Source of the DNA: Phycicoccus sp. M110.8
GTDB taxonomy: Bacteria; Actinomycetota; Actinomycetes; Actinomycetales; Dermatophilaceae
DNA length: 64,000 bases
Assembly (NCBI RefSeq): GCF_032464895.1
Contig: NZ_JAWDIC010000001.1
Coordinates: 2,232,001-2,296,000, forward strand
Direction: 5' to 3'
The translations under genes were made by a program, and so were the position numbers. Each line of letters starts with the position of its first letter. Position 1 is the stretch's first letter. The notes under the pieces were generated by a model. That model worked only from the letters and a program-made list of their open reading frames with translations, searched no databases and was not told where the DNA came from. Shown piece after piece: positions 53,524 through 62,613 of this stretch.

Positions 53524-54429
53524 TCAGCCGGCGACCACGGCCCGGGGTCCCATCACCACGACGGGGTGCAGGCCGGGGTCGAGACGGCGCAGGAGCAGCT
53601 GCAACCCCGCCTTCGGCACCGAGACGCAGCCGTGGGTCGGTCCGTTGTGGTCCAGGTGCAGCCAGATGCCGCCGCCGCGTCCCTCGCCGAGGGGGCGCTC
53701 GCGGTCCAGCGGTGAGCGCCCGGCCACCCGGTTGTAGTCGATCGCGATGACGTGGTCGAACGCGTCCGCGGCGGAGTCGCCGAAGCCCGGACCCGACTCG
53801 GGAGCGCGGAACAGGCTGGAGCGGTGATAGGGCAGCCTGGCGGACGGGGCGGCGAGGCGGCCCCCGGCGTCACTGAGGCGGTACACCCCGACGGGAGTAC
53901 GCAGGTCGCCCTCGACGTGCCGCTCGGACCAGCCCGACCGGCCCACGTGCCCGGGCCAGGAGGCCACCCGCGTCCACCCGGTGCTGCCGGCCTCGTACAA
54001 CGTCACCCGGGCCGTGCTGCTGTCGGCGCCGGCCCCGGCCACCAGGACGACCTGACGGGTGCCCGCCGGGACCTGTCGCGCCATCGCCGCCGAGAGCGGG
54101 AGTTCCGCGGCCGCGGCGGCCGGTGGCGTGACCGCCCCCGTCGACGGGGTGGGGGACGGTATGGCAGAGGCCGCCTCGGAGTCGCCCGCGCCGTCGTGGC
54201 CGGCTCGTGCGCCGCCGGCGGGGGAGGGGGAAGCCGGTCCGTGCCCCGGCGCGGACACCGCAGCCTCCCGGCCGCCGCCGTCGTGCCGGTCCGCCAGCAC
54301 GGCACCCACCCCCACGAGGGTGGTGAGGGCGAGCGCGAGGTGCTGCTGGCGCCGTCGTCGCCGCAGGCGTCGCGTGAACCGCACGCTGCGGCTCTCGCCG
54401 CCGGACTCCGGACGGTCCGTGCGCGGCAT
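53524..54429 (-). CDS. Membrane-anchored L,D-transpeptidase-like (YkuD) protein
   Basis: A 301-residue protein: Arg-rich cytoplasmic start, one membrane helix at about residues 28-46, a Pro/Ala/Ser linker to about 110 and a catalytic domain ending with G-I-W-L-H-L-D-H-N-G-P-T-H-G-C-V-S. The H...(S/T)HGC pattern is the active site of YkuD-like transpeptidases, which cross-link peptidoglycan. A TAGGAT -10 ends six bases before the ATG, so the mRNA is probably leaderless; the ATG lies in a GTATGCCG octamer. Confidence 0.85.
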   Translation of the reverse strand: MPRTDRPESGGESRSVRFTRRLRRRRRQQHLALALTTLVGVGAVLADRHDGGGREAAVSAPGHGPASPSPAGGARAGHDGAGDSEAASAIPSPTPSTGAVTPPAAAAAELPLSAAMARQVPAGTRQVVLVAGAGADSSTARVTLYEAGSTGWTRVASWPGHVGRSGWSERHVEGDLRTPVGVYRLSDAGGRLAAPSARLPYHRSSLFRAPESGPGFGDSAADAFDHVIAIDYNRVAGRSPLDRERPLGEGRGGGIWLHLDHNGPTHGCVSVPKAGLQLLLRRLDPGLHPVVVMGPRAVVAG

Positions 54430-54491
54430 ACGCCCATCCTAGGGGCGCGTGGCGCGCCGACCGGACGGCGTCGAGCAGGACGCGGGCAGGC

Positions 54492-54998
54492 TCAGCCGCG
54501 CGGGTCGTGCACCGGGTGACCGCGTCGGAAACCCAGCGGCAGTGCCACCCAGTTGGTGAGGAAGAGGCCGAAGGCCACGACCGCCGCAGCCACCGCCGCG
54601 CCGGCGCTGACCACGACGTCGAAGATCAGGAACGTCACGCTGCTGACGCTCAGGGCCAGGCACCCCAGTCCCGCCCGGGCGCACCGGTCGCCGAACCGGA
54701 CCAGCGACGCCTTGGCCCGGCGGCGGAACAGCAGCCGGTGGGCGCTGACCGGCGCCACGAGGAAGGCGGTCGCCGCGATGGCCAGCGAGAACGCCACGAG
54801 GTAGACCACGCGGTTGGACCGGTCGACCTCGGTGAACCTCTGCTGGAACGGCAGGGTCAGCAGGAAGCCGGCCAGGATCTGCACGCCGGTCTGTGCGACG
54901 CGCAGCTCCTGCAGCAGCTCGTCCCAGTTGCGGTCCAGCCGCTCGGTCGGCGTCTCGTGGCGTCCGTCGTCGGCGTCGGCGTCGTCCAGGTGGCCCAT
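54492..54998 (-). CDS. DUF6328 family membrane protein
   Basis: A 168-residue protein beginning with an acidic segment, then E-R-L-D-R-N-W-D-E-L-L-Q-E-L-R-V-A-Q-T-G-V-Q-I-L-A-G-F-L-L-T-L-P-F in pieces typical of DUF6328, and four helices in all. ATG 54998 is nine bases after a GGGTAT box, giving a near-leaderless message. Function unknown. Confidence 0.85.
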   Translation of the reverse strand: MGHLDDADADDGRHETPTERLDRNWDELLQELRVAQTGVQILAGFLLTLPFQQRFTEVDRSNRVVYLVAFSLAIAATAFLVAPVSAHRLLFRRRAKASLVRFGDRCARAGLGCLALSVSSVTFLIFDVVVSAGAAVAAAVVAFGLFLTNWVALPLGFRRGHPVHDPRG

Positions 54999-55007
54999 GC
55001 CGGGACG

Positions 55008-55032
55008 ATACCCACCTCGCGCCCCGGACAAC
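55008..55032 (-). promoter_or_regulatory. SigB/SigF-type promoter before the DUF6328 gene
   Basis: On the minus strand GTTG (55032-55029), 15 bp, GGGTAT (55013-55008): a perfect -10 and one mismatch in the -35. Confidence 0.65.
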
Positions 55033-55284
55033 CGGCCCGGACGCGTGGCCCCTTCCCGCGCAGCAGGATTCGTCGCCCCCGAAAGCCCCCACGGAAGGCC
55101 CCGAACCTCCATACTCGGCGCTGCGTGGACGGCGCGAGCGGACGCACCGGGAGGTCCTAGTCCGTTTGGTCAGTTGTGCGGAGTCCGAAGGTGCCAAGTG
55201 CCTGTGCAGGCCTATCCCGGCCACCCGTGGACGGCCCTAGGTTGCACTGAGCCCGATATGTGTCGTGATGAGGAAGGTGAGTCT

Positions 55285-58200
55285 GTGTCCAGACTGAAGT
55301 CGGCGGCCGGCCGTGTCTCCCCCGGCTGGTCGTTCGGTCACTGGCCGCTGCGGCGCAAGCTCGCCGCTGCGCTGGCACTGCCCGTGATCCTCGCCTTCGT
55401 CTTCGGTGGCCTGCGGGTCAAGACCGACTTCGACGCCGCCCGCTCGCTCACCCGAGCCGCCGACACGGTCCTGGTCCTGCGACCCATCGTGGACTACAAC
55501 CTCGCGGTCCAGCACCTCGCCGCCGCCGACGCGATCGGCGGTGGCGGTGAGATCGCCGCCATCACCAAGTACGAGTCGGCCGCGGCGAACCTGCGCATCG
55601 CCATCAAGTCGCCCAGCGTCCCCGAGGCCGTGAAGGAGCAGGCCGAGTCCGCCCTGGCCCTCGGTGCCTCCGTGCGGTCGGCCAAGACCCAGCAGAGCTT
55701 CTCGGGCGTCATCATCGACAAGTCGGGCAGCACCGCGACCCTGCTCTCCAGCGCCGTGAGCAACCTCGGGCTCGCCGACGACTCCGGCTCCGCCAAGATC
55801 GTCGCCAACCTGCAGGACGCGATCTCGGCCCAGCGCGCCATGACCGCCCAGCAGCTCAACCTGGCGAACTCCGACGACGCCAGCTCCAAGCTGCGCGCGC
55901 TCGGCTCGGTCGGCGCCGAGACCGCGGCCCTCACCCGGCTCGTCTCCAACGCGCCGGCGGACGAGGGCACGGCAGTCCGCCAGCTCCTCAACGAGAACGG
56001 CCGTCGCTACTACGCGCTGCAGCAGGACTCCCTCGACAAGGCCGCGGTCGCCCAGCTCGGTACCGTCATCGAGCGGAGCAACAGCGGGTACTCCGACCTC
56101 GCGGACGCCCAGCTCACCAACCTCGAGACCACGCTGCGTGACCGGGCTGCGAGCCACCAGCGGGACGCGCTCGTCAACGCCGGCCTCATCGGGATCGCCC
56201 TGCTGGCCGCCCTCGTCATCGTCATCGGCCTGCTCCGCTCGCTGCTGACGCCCATCCGCGCCGTCCGTTCGGGCGCCCTCGACATCGCCAACAAGCGCCT
56301 GCCCGCGGCGGTCGCCGCCATGCGCGACGGCGAGGAGCCCCCGGCATTCGAGCCGATCCCCGTCACCACCCGCGAGGAGATGGGCCAGCTGGCCCGCGCG
56401 GTCGACGACCTGCACAGCCAGGCCCTCGCGCTCGCCGGTGAGCAGGCCCGCCTGCGGGTGCAGGTCGGGCACATGTTCGAGACGCTCTCGCGCCGCAGCA
56501 CCTCGCTCATCGACCAGCAGCTCACCCTCATCGAGCGCCTCGAGAGCGACGAGGAGGACCCCAAGCGCCTCCAGAGCCTGTTCCGCCTCGACCACCTCGC
56601 GGCCCGCATGCGCCGCAACTCCGACTCCCTGCTCGTGCTCGCAGGCACGTCGACCCGTCGTGGCGTCTCGGGTGCCATCGCGGTCTCCGACGCCGTCCGC
56701 GCGGCCGTGTCCGAGGTCGAGAACTACGAGCGCATCGACATCGGCGACACCTCCAACGACAAGGTCCTCGGCGCCGTCGGCTCCGACCTCATCCACCTCG
56801 TGGCCGAGGTCGTCGACAACGCCCTGGCCTACTCCCCGCCCACGACCCGTGTGGCGATCCGTGGTGCCCGCACGCCCGAGGGTGGCCTGCTCATCGAGGT
56901 GAGCGACCACGGCCTGGGTATGCCGCCCAAGGAGCTGGCGGCGCTCAACGACCGCCTCGCCAACGGTGGCGACATCACCGCCGACACCGCCCGCCGGATG
57001 GGCCTGTTCGTGGTCGGCAGCCTGGCCAAGCGCCACGGCATCGCCGTCCGCCTGCGCCGCAACGGCGAGGACAAGATGGGCATCACCGTCTCGGTCCACC
57101 TGCCCGCCGGACTGCTCGCGGACAGCTCGACCCTGGAGCGGCAGCCGCGTCCGGTCGCCAAGGCGGCGCCGAGCCCGGCGCCGGTCGAGGCCGCCCCGGC
57201 AGCCCCGGTCCAGCCCGCCGTCGGCGGCACCACCAAGTCCGGCCTGCCCACGCGGGTCCGCGGTGCGAGCGGTGCGCCGAGCCTCCCCGGCCCGAGCCCG
57301 GTGCCCGGCGCGGCGAAGAAGGTCCTGCCGACCCGCACCCCGGGTGCGCACGGGCCCAACGCGTCCACCGCCCTGCCCGCTCCGGTCAAGCCCGTCATCG
57401 AGGGTGCCGAGCCGCCGGCCGACAAGGCAGCGGCCAACGGCTCCGCCGCCAACGGTTCGGCCGCCAACGGTTCGGCGGCCCACGGTGCCGAGACCAACGG
57501 CGCGCAGCCGAACGGCTCCGCGGTCAACGGGCACGCCGCCGTCGACGGGTCGGGTGGCAACGGCGCCGACGCCAACGGCCGCGCCGCCGGCGACACCGCC
57601 GAGGGCGAGTCCACGCCGCAGGCCGCACCAGTCGACGGTGCCGAGGCCCAGCAGGCCCCGGCCGCCGACGCGACGCCCGAGCAGCCCGCCCAGGAGGCCC
57701 CCAAGCTCTCGCCGTCGGGCCTGCCGGTCCGTCGTTCGGGCGCCACCGGCATCACCGCCTTCCGCGAGTTCGAGGACGCGCCCTCCGTGGCGCCCGAGGG
57801 CGAGCAGGACTCCCCGGCCACGCCGTCGGCCGCCCCGAGCGCCGCCAAGGGCTCGCGCCTCATGAGCTGGCTCCCGGGCCGGGCGAAGGCCCAGGCCGAG
57901 GCCGCCCGGCTCGAGGCCGAGGCCAACGAGCCGCGCCAGATGCCGTCGAACCTGTCGGCCTGGCTCGACCACCGGGCCAAGCTCGTCGAGGCCGCGCAGG
58001 CCCGCGAGGCGGCCACCTCCGAGGACACCGTCGAGGACGGCGCCGACACCGGTGCAGCCACGGGCGGAGCCCCCGAGGCGGCGGCCATGCCCGAGGCGCC
58101 GGCTGCGGCCGTCGAGGGTCCGGAGACCACCGACATGACGGTGCCCGAGGAGTGGGTCGCCGAGGCCCTCGCCGACGAGCAGGTCGCCGAGCTCGTCACG

Positions 58201-59157
58201 CCCGAGGCCGTGGACCCGACCCCCGAGCCGCACGCCGGGGACCACGAGCCCGTCGCCCGCCAGGACGACACCGCGGTCAAGGAGGCCGAGGAGCCGGTGG
58301 CCGAGGCAGGCGTGGTCGAGGCCGCGCCGGAGGCACCGTCCACCGACACCACCGAGGCCCTGCCGACCCGCGTCCCCGGCGCGACCGGCTCGGCCGCCAC
58401 CGACCAGGCGCAGCCGGAGTCGGACGAGTCCGCGGGCCCGCGGACCCGCCGCCCCGCGGTGCGGGCCCACTCCTCCTCGTTCTTCGGCGCCCGTCGCCGC
58501 GGTCCGGCGGAGGCTGCGGCCAAGGACGCTCCTGCCCCTGAGGCGACCCCGGTCGCGCAGGTGGAGCAGCCGCAGGCCGAGGTCGTCCAGCCCGAGCCGG
58601 AGCCCTCCGAGCCGGAGTTCGTCGAGCCGGTGGCCGAGGTGGCCCAGCCCGAGCCGGAGTTCGTCGAGCCGGTGGCCGAGGCCGTCGAGGCCGAGCCGGC
58701 GCCCGTCGAGGAGCAGCAGGCCCAGCCCGTGGCGCAGGACGCTTCCTCCGACGAGGAGCCTGCTGCCGCCGGGCCGCTCAACGACACCCCGATCTTCCGG
58801 GCGATGATGTCGAACTGGCTCACCGACGGCAGCGCCCAGCCCACCGCCGACAACTGGTCGCCGACCGAGGCCGACCAGGCCTGGTCCGCCGCCGCGCGCA
58901 TCGAGGAGCAGCAGCCCGTGCAGGAGAGCTCGGCCGGCCTGCCCATGCGCAGGCCCGGCAGCAACCTCATCCCCGGTGCCATGGACGCCGCAGCGCCGGC
59001 GTCGGCGCCCGAGACGCCCACGGTCGCCCCGACCGGGTCACGCCGCGACCCGGAGACCATCCGCCGCAACCTGAACCGCCACAAGAACGGTGTGAGCGCC
59101 GCGCGCACCGAGGCACAAGACGGAACACACCGAGAGGAAGCCGATGTTCACCACTGA
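55285..59157 (+). CDS. Conservon sensor kinase-like protein (CvnA type) with long repeat tail
   Basis: A 1290-residue protein: membrane helix at about 25-45, an extracellular all-helical NIT-type sensor region (about 50-285), second helix at 294-320, HAMP segment, a dimerisation helix with [11 protein letters not shown] and an ATPase domain with N box [11 protein letters not shown] near residue 508. Residues 620-1290 are disordered, rich in Ala/Pro/Glu, with an Asn-Gly repeat stretch near 720-770 and five copies of G/A-L-P-x-R-x-x-G-A near 652, 682, 811, 1026 and 1217. GTG 55285 follows AGGAAGG; ATG 55258 is possible. Heads the four-gene conservon. Confidence 0.92.
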   Translation: MSRLKSAAGRVSPGWSFGHWPLRRKLAAALALPVILAFVFGGLRVKTDFDAARSLTRAADTVLVLRPIVDYNLAVQHLAAADAIGGGGEIAAITKYESAAANLRIAIKSPSVPEAVKEQAESALALGASVRSAKTQQSFSGVIIDKSGSTATLLSSAVSNLGLADDSGSAKIVANLQDAISAQRAMTAQQLNLANSDDASSKLRALGSVGAETAALTRLVSNAPADEGTAVRQLLNENGRRYYALQQDSLDKAAVAQLGTVIERSNSGYSDLADAQLTNLETTLRDRAASHQRDALVNAGLIGIALLAALVIVIGLLRSLLTPIRAVRSGALDIANKRLPAAVAAMRDGEEPPAFEPIPVTTREEMGQLARAVDDLHSQALALAGEQARLRVQVGHMFETLSRRSTSLIDQQLTLIERLESDEEDPKRLQSLFRLDHLAARMRRNSDSLLVLAGTSTRRGVSGAIAVSDAVRAAVSEVENYERIDIGDTSNDKVLGAVGSDLIHLVAEVVDNALAYSPPTTRVAIRGARTPEGGLLIEVSDHGLGMPPKELAALNDRLANGGDITADTARRMGLFVVGSLAKRHGIAVRLRRNGEDKMGITVSVHLPAGLLADSSTLERQPRPVAKAAPSPAPVEAAPAAPVQPAVGGTTKSGLPTRVRGASGAPSLPGPSPVPGAAKKVLPTRTPGAHGPNASTALPAPVKPVIEGAEPPADKAAANGSAANGSAANGSAAHGAETNGAQPNGSAVNGHAAVDGSGGNGADANGRAAGDTAEGESTPQAAPVDGAEAQQAPAADATPEQPAQEAPKLSPSGLPVRRSGATGITAFREFEDAPSVAPEGEQDSPATPSAAPSAAKGSRLMSWLPGRAKAQAEAARLEAEANEPRQMPSNLSAWLDHRAKLVEAAQAREAATSEDTVEDGADTGAATGGAPEAAAMPEAPAAAVEGPETTDMTVPEEWVAEALADEQVAELVTPEAVDPTPEPHAGDHEPVARQDDTAVKEAEEPVAEAGVVEAAPEAPSTDTTEALPTRVPGATGSAATDQAQPESDESAGPRTRRPAVRAHSSSFFGARRRGPAEAAAKDAPAPEATPVAQVEQPQAEVVQPEPEPSEPEFVEPVAEVAQPEPEFVEPVAEAVEAEPAPVEEQQAQPVAQDASSDEEPAAAGPLNDTPIFRAMMSNWLTDGSAQPTADNWSPTEADQAWSAAARIEEQQPVQESSAGLPMRRPGSNLIPGAMDAAAPASAPETPTVAPTGSRRDPETIRRNLNRHKNGVSAARTEAQDGTHREEADVHH

Positions 59158-59563
59158 CGCCATGGCCCAGCCCAAGGGCGAGTACGACTGGCTCGTGGCC
59201 AAGTTCGCGACCGAGACCCCTGGCGTGTCGCACGCCATCCTGGTCTCGGCCGACGGGCTGCCCATGGCCTCCAGTGAGCAGCTCCCGCCGGAGCGAGCCG
59301 AGCAGATGGCCGCAGTGGCCTCCGGCATGGCGAGCCTCGCCTCGGGTGCGGCACGTCTCTTCCAGGGCGGCACCGTGCTCCAGTCCGTCATCGAGATGGA
59401 GCTCGGCTACCTGCTGCTCATGAGCGTCGGCGACGGTTCCCACCTCGCTGCGCTGACCGGTACGGACTCCGACATCGGTCAGGTCGGCTACGAGATGGCG
59501 GTCCTCGTCGACCGCGTCGGACAGATGATCGACGCGGCTGCCCGGACCCCGATGTCGGGGTAG
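59144..59563 (+). CDS. Roadblock/LC7 domain protein (CvnB type)
   Basis: A 139-residue protein of the Roadblock fold, beginning [19 protein letters not shown] after a short lead. In conservons it links the sensor to the small GTPase, probably as regulator or GAP. The ATG overlaps the kinase gene by 14 bases with a GAGAGGAAG site; ATG 59162 is an alternative. Confidence 0.95.
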   Translation: MFTTDAMAQPKGEYDWLVAKFATETPGVSHAILVSADGLPMASSEQLPPERAEQMAAVASGMASLASGAARLFQGGTVLQSVIEMELGYLLLMSVGDGSHLAALTGTDSDIGQVGYEMAVLVDRVGQMIDAAARTPMSG

Positions 59564-59567
59564 TGCG

Positions 59568-59939
59568 ATGAGTGCCGAGGAGCGTGAGGAGAGCGCCGGA
59601 CCCCGACTGGTCCGGCCCTACGCGCTGACGCACGGCCGCACCGAGGCCAAGGTCGACCTTCCGATCGAGGCGACCCTCGAGGTGCTGCCGTCCGCCAAGT
59701 CCGCGACCTGGCCGGAGGGTGACCTGTCCGGTCGCATCGTCGAGCTGTGCGCCACGAACCCGTCCGTGGCCGAGGTCTCGGCCAAGCTCCACATCCCGCT
59801 CGGCGTTGCGCGGGTCCTCCTGGGAGACCTGATCACCGCCGGCCACCTGAAGACCCGAGCCACCATCTCCGAGAACACGACGACGGACGAGCGCCGTGCC
59901 CTCATCGAAAGGACTCTCAGTGGACTACGCGCCCTCTAA
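59568..59939 (+). CDS. DUF742 protein (CvnC type)
   Basis: A 123-residue protein with the family start R-L-V-R-P-Y-A-L-T-H-G-R-T and a winged-helix-like middle (I-V-E-L-C-A-T-N-P-S-V-A-E-V-S-A-K-L). It lies four bases after the Roadblock gene and overlaps the GTPase start by 20 bases. Third member of the conservon signalling complex at the membrane. Confidence 0.95.
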   Translation: MSAEEREESAGPRLVRPYALTHGRTEAKVDLPIEATLEVLPSAKSATWPEGDLSGRIVELCATNPSVAEVSAKLHIPLGVARVLLGDLITAGHLKTRATISENTTTDERRALIERTLSGLRAL

Positions 59940-60504
59940 CCGCAACAGCGCCTCGACGAAGATCGTCGTGGCCGGCGGGTTCGGCGTCGGCAAGACGACC
60001 TTCGTGGGGGCCGTCTCCGAGATCGACCCGCTGCGCACCGAGGCCCTGGTCACCCAGGAGTCCGAGGGGCAGGACGACATCTCCAAGGTGCAGTCGAAGC
60101 ACACCACCACCGTGGCGATGGACTTCGGCCGCATCACCCTCGCGGAGAACCTCGTCCTCTACCTGTTCGGCACTCCCGGCCAGCGCCGCTTCTGGTTCAT
60201 GTGGGACGACCTGGTCAAGGGCGCGATCGGCGCCGTGGTCCTGGTCGACACCCGCCGGCTCGACGACAGCTTCGCCGCCGTCGACTACTTCGAGGCCAAG
60301 GGCCTGCCGTTCATCGTCGCGCTGAACCAGTTCGACGGTGCCGGCGAGTTCGGCCCGGACGAGATCCGCGAGGCCCTCGCGATCCCGTCGCACATCCCGG
60401 TCATCACGGTCGACGCCCGCGACCGCGAGTCCGCCAAGCAGGCCCTCGTGCGGATCACCGAGTTCGCGCTGACCCAGCTCACCGGGGTCGCGGCCACCGC
60501 CTGA
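59920..60504 (+). CDS. Ras-like small GTPase (CvnD type)
   Basis: A 194-residue GTPase: P-loop G-G-F-G-V-G-K-T-T, switch region and G3-like F-G-T-P-G-Q, G4 N-Q-F-D in place of NKxD. GTG 59920 has an AAGGA site. Output member of the conservon; the downstream effector is not encoded in the window. Confidence 0.95.
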   Translation: MDYAPSNRNSASTKIVVAGGFGVGKTTFVGAVSEIDPLRTEALVTQESEGQDDISKVQSKHTTTVAMDFGRITLAENLVLYLFGTPGQRRFWFMWDDLVKGAIGAVVLVDTRRLDDSFAAVDYFEAKGLPFIVALNQFDGAGEFGPDEIREALAIPSHIPVITVDARDRESAKQALVRITEFALTQLTGVAATA

Positions 60505-60607
60505 CCTCCAGCACGGCCGGCAGGGCCGGGACGCCTCGTGCGTCCCGGCCCTCCGTCGTCCCGCGCGGTCGTCGTGCCGGCCCTCCGTCGTCCTCGTGCG
60601 GGCGTCG

Positions 60608-62227
60608 TCAGGTGGGCCGCAGCACCGGCGCGAGCCGCCCGAGGTCGTCGGGCGTGGCGAGGTCGGGCAGTGCCACGAAGACGGTGTCCACGCCCTCCTC
60701 GGCCAGCTGCCGGTAGCGCTCGGCGTGGCTCGCGGGCTCCCCGGCGTGGTGCGTGCGGGCGTATGCCGCGGCGGCCGTCCGCCCGCGCAGCCGCTCCACC
60801 CTGCGCCAGGTGTCCTCGCGGTCCCGCCCGACGACGGGGACGTCCAGCACGGTGACGGCCACCTCGGCCGGGTCGCGGCCCACCTCCGCGCAGTGGCGGC
60901 GCAGGACCTCGACCTTGCGGCGCACGGTCGCCGGGTCGCTCGACACGTTGCACGCGTCCCCGATGCGGGCTGCCACCCGCAGGGTGCGCCGCTCGCCACC
61001 GCCACCCACGACGACCGGCAGCGGCCCGACCGGCCGGGGGTAGGCCGTGGTCTCCGGCAGCGAGACCCGGTGCCCGGCATACGCCCTCGTGCCGCTGGCC
61101 CACAGCGCCCGCATCGTCTCGATGCCGTCCTCGAGCAGGTCGAGGCGCGCGGGGGCGGGAGGGAAGGGGACGCCGAAGCCGAGGTGCTCGCGCTCCCACC
61201 ACCCCGCGCCCACCCCGACGAACGCCCGGCCCCCGCTGAGCACGTCGAGGGTGGCCGCCGCCTTGGCGAGGACACCGGCGGGGCGGAAGGTCATGGGGGA
61301 CACCAGGGTCCCGAGCCGCAGAGAGGTGTCCAGGCCGGCGAGCAACCCGAGCGTGACCCACGGCTCGGGGATCGGCTCCCAGGCCCGGTCGACCTGCGGG
61401 ACCTGCACGAGGTGGTCCATGAGTGCCAGCCCCGCGAAGCCCGCCTCGTCGGCGGCCAGCGCCACCCCGCGCAACCACCCCACCGGGTCCTGTCCCCACG
61501 GGAAGCGTGAGACCTGCAGGACGAGCTCGGGCAGCCCCGCAGCCCCCGGGCGCCGGTCGTCCCTGGCGCCGCGGTGCCAGGCCGAGGCCGGTGCCGCGCC
61601 CACCACGGGGCGGGCGGTGCGTCCGCCGGCGGCCTCGCCGGCTACCTCGCCGGCGACCGCGGCCGCGGCACCCGACCCGGGCGCGGCACCGGTCGCGGTT
61701 GGGGCACCGGCCTCGGGCGTGGCACCGGCCCCGGGCGGGGCGCCGGGGGTGGAGCCGTCGACGTGGAGCACGACGTCCCAGCCCTCCCCGGCGACGTCCT
61801 GGACGACCCGCGGCATCCGGGCCAGCTGCTGGCCGAGGACGTTCGCCGGCACCGGGCGGTCGCGCCGGGCGTTGCGCTCCCGGCACAAGGCACCCGCGGT
61901 GTCGAGGACGACGGCGACGCAGGGCAGCCCGGCCGCGCGCCCCATCTCGCGGTACCGGTCGCGGGTGTCCGGGTCGAGCCCGAGGGTGTCGACGACGACC
62001 GTGAGCCCACGACGGCTGCGGGCCGCCACGACCTGGTGGAGCACGGCGAAGGCGTCCGCCGAGGCGTCGAGGTCGAACTCGCCGCTGCCGACCACGGCGC
62101 GCAGGGCGTCCGAGGACACCACCTCGGGGCGCCGGTAGTGCGCGGCCGCCCAGGTCGACTTGCCCGAGCCGGTCGGGCCGACGAGGACGACCAGGGCCGG
62201 GTCGGGGAGCCCCGCGGGCCCGGTCAG
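60608..62227 (-). CDS. P-loop kinase domain fused to F420-dependent LLM-class oxidoreductase
   Basis: The frame encodes G-P-T-G-S-G-K-S-T at codons 17-25, a polynucleotide-kinase-like P-loop domain to about residue 160, an Ala/Pro/Gly linker and a luciferase-like monooxygenase barrel (V-S-R-F-P-W-G, E-A-G-F-A-G-L-A-L-M-D-H, W-W-E-R-E-H-L-G-F-G). No ATG, GTG or TTG exists in frame before the P-loop. CTG 62227 sits in a CTGA overlap with the VOC stop and has AAGGGG upstream, so I take it as start; GTG 62122 would delete the P-loop. Length 539 residues. Last gene of a leftward three-gene operon. Confidence 0.8.
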   Translation of the reverse strand: MTGPAGLPDPALVVLVGPTGSGKSTWAAAHYRRPEVVSSDALRAVVGSGEFDLDASADAFAVLHQVVAARSRRGLTVVVDTLGLDPDTRDRYREMGRAAGLPCVAVVLDTAGALCRERNARRDRPVPANVLGQQLARMPRVVQDVAGEGWDVVLHVDGSTPGAPPGAGATPEAGAPTATGAAPGSGAAAAVAGEVAGEAAGGRTARPVVGAAPASAWHRGARDDRRPGAAGLPELVLQVSRFPWGQDPVGWLRGVALAADEAGFAGLALMDHLVQVPQVDRAWEPIPEPWVTLGLLAGLDTSLRLGTLVSPMTFRPAGVLAKAAATLDVLSGGRAFVGVGAGWWEREHLGFGVPFPPAPARLDLLEDGIETMRALWASGTRAYAGHRVSLPETTAYPRPVGPLPVVVGGGGERRTLRVAARIGDACNVSSDPATVRRKVEVLRRHCAEVGRDPAEVAVTVLDVPVVGRDREDTWRRVERLRGRTAAAAYARTHHAGEPASHAERYRQLAEEGVDTVFVALPDLATPDDLGRLAPVLRPT

Positions 62228-62613
62228 CCCTGCCCCTTCGGGCGGGTGCCGACGAGGCCGACCAGGTTGCCCTCGCTGTCCCGGACGAACGCCATCTCCT
62301 CGTCGGTGTCGGCCGGCCCGAGGGTGTCGTCGTCGTGGCTGAAGATGACGTGCGGCTCGCCCTCCACCGGCACGCCGTCGGCGCGCAGCCGCTCGACGGC
62401 CGACCGGACGTCCTCGACCCGCACGTAGATCAGCGCCGACGGGGCACCGGCCTCCAGCAGCAGCCGGGTGCCGTCGCCGAGGGAGAAGAACAGCAGCCCG
62501 GGCGGGTCGAAGCGGGCGAGGGGAGGGCTGCCGAGCAGGCGCTCGTAGAACGCGGCCGCGCGGTCGAGGTCCGTGGCGCGCTGGGCCACCTGCGCGAGCT
62601 TCGGGTCAGGCAT
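62224..62613 (-). CDS. VOC (glyoxalase/dioxygenase fold) family protein
   Basis: A 129-residue protein with the paired beta-alpha-beta-beta-beta units of the VOC fold: L-D-R-A-A-A-F-Y-E-R-L-L-G near the start and F-V-R-D-S-E-G-N-L-V-G-L near the end, the latter with a conserved metal-ligand Glu in many members. Substrate unknown. It overlaps the upstream hydrolase gene by eight bases and the downstream fusion gene by CTGA. Confidence 0.85.
   Translation of the reverse strand: MPDPKLAQVAQRATDLDRAAAFYERLLGSPPLARFDPPGLLFFSLGDGTRLLLEAGAPSALIYVRVEDVRSAVERLRADGVPVEGEPHVIFSHDDDTLGPADTDEEMAFVRDSEGNLVGLVGTRPKGQG

Noticed and set aside
53524-54429. Assignment of the YkuD-like gene to cell-wall cross-linking with certainty
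   Set aside because: Only the C-terminal H...THGC pattern is clear; some relatives are carboxypeptidases or have other substrates, so the call is kept as L,D-transpeptidase-like.
55237-58470. A 1077-codon minus-strand frame across the conservon kinase
   Set aside because: Antisense shadow of the low-complexity kinase tail, Gly/Arg-rich with no motif.
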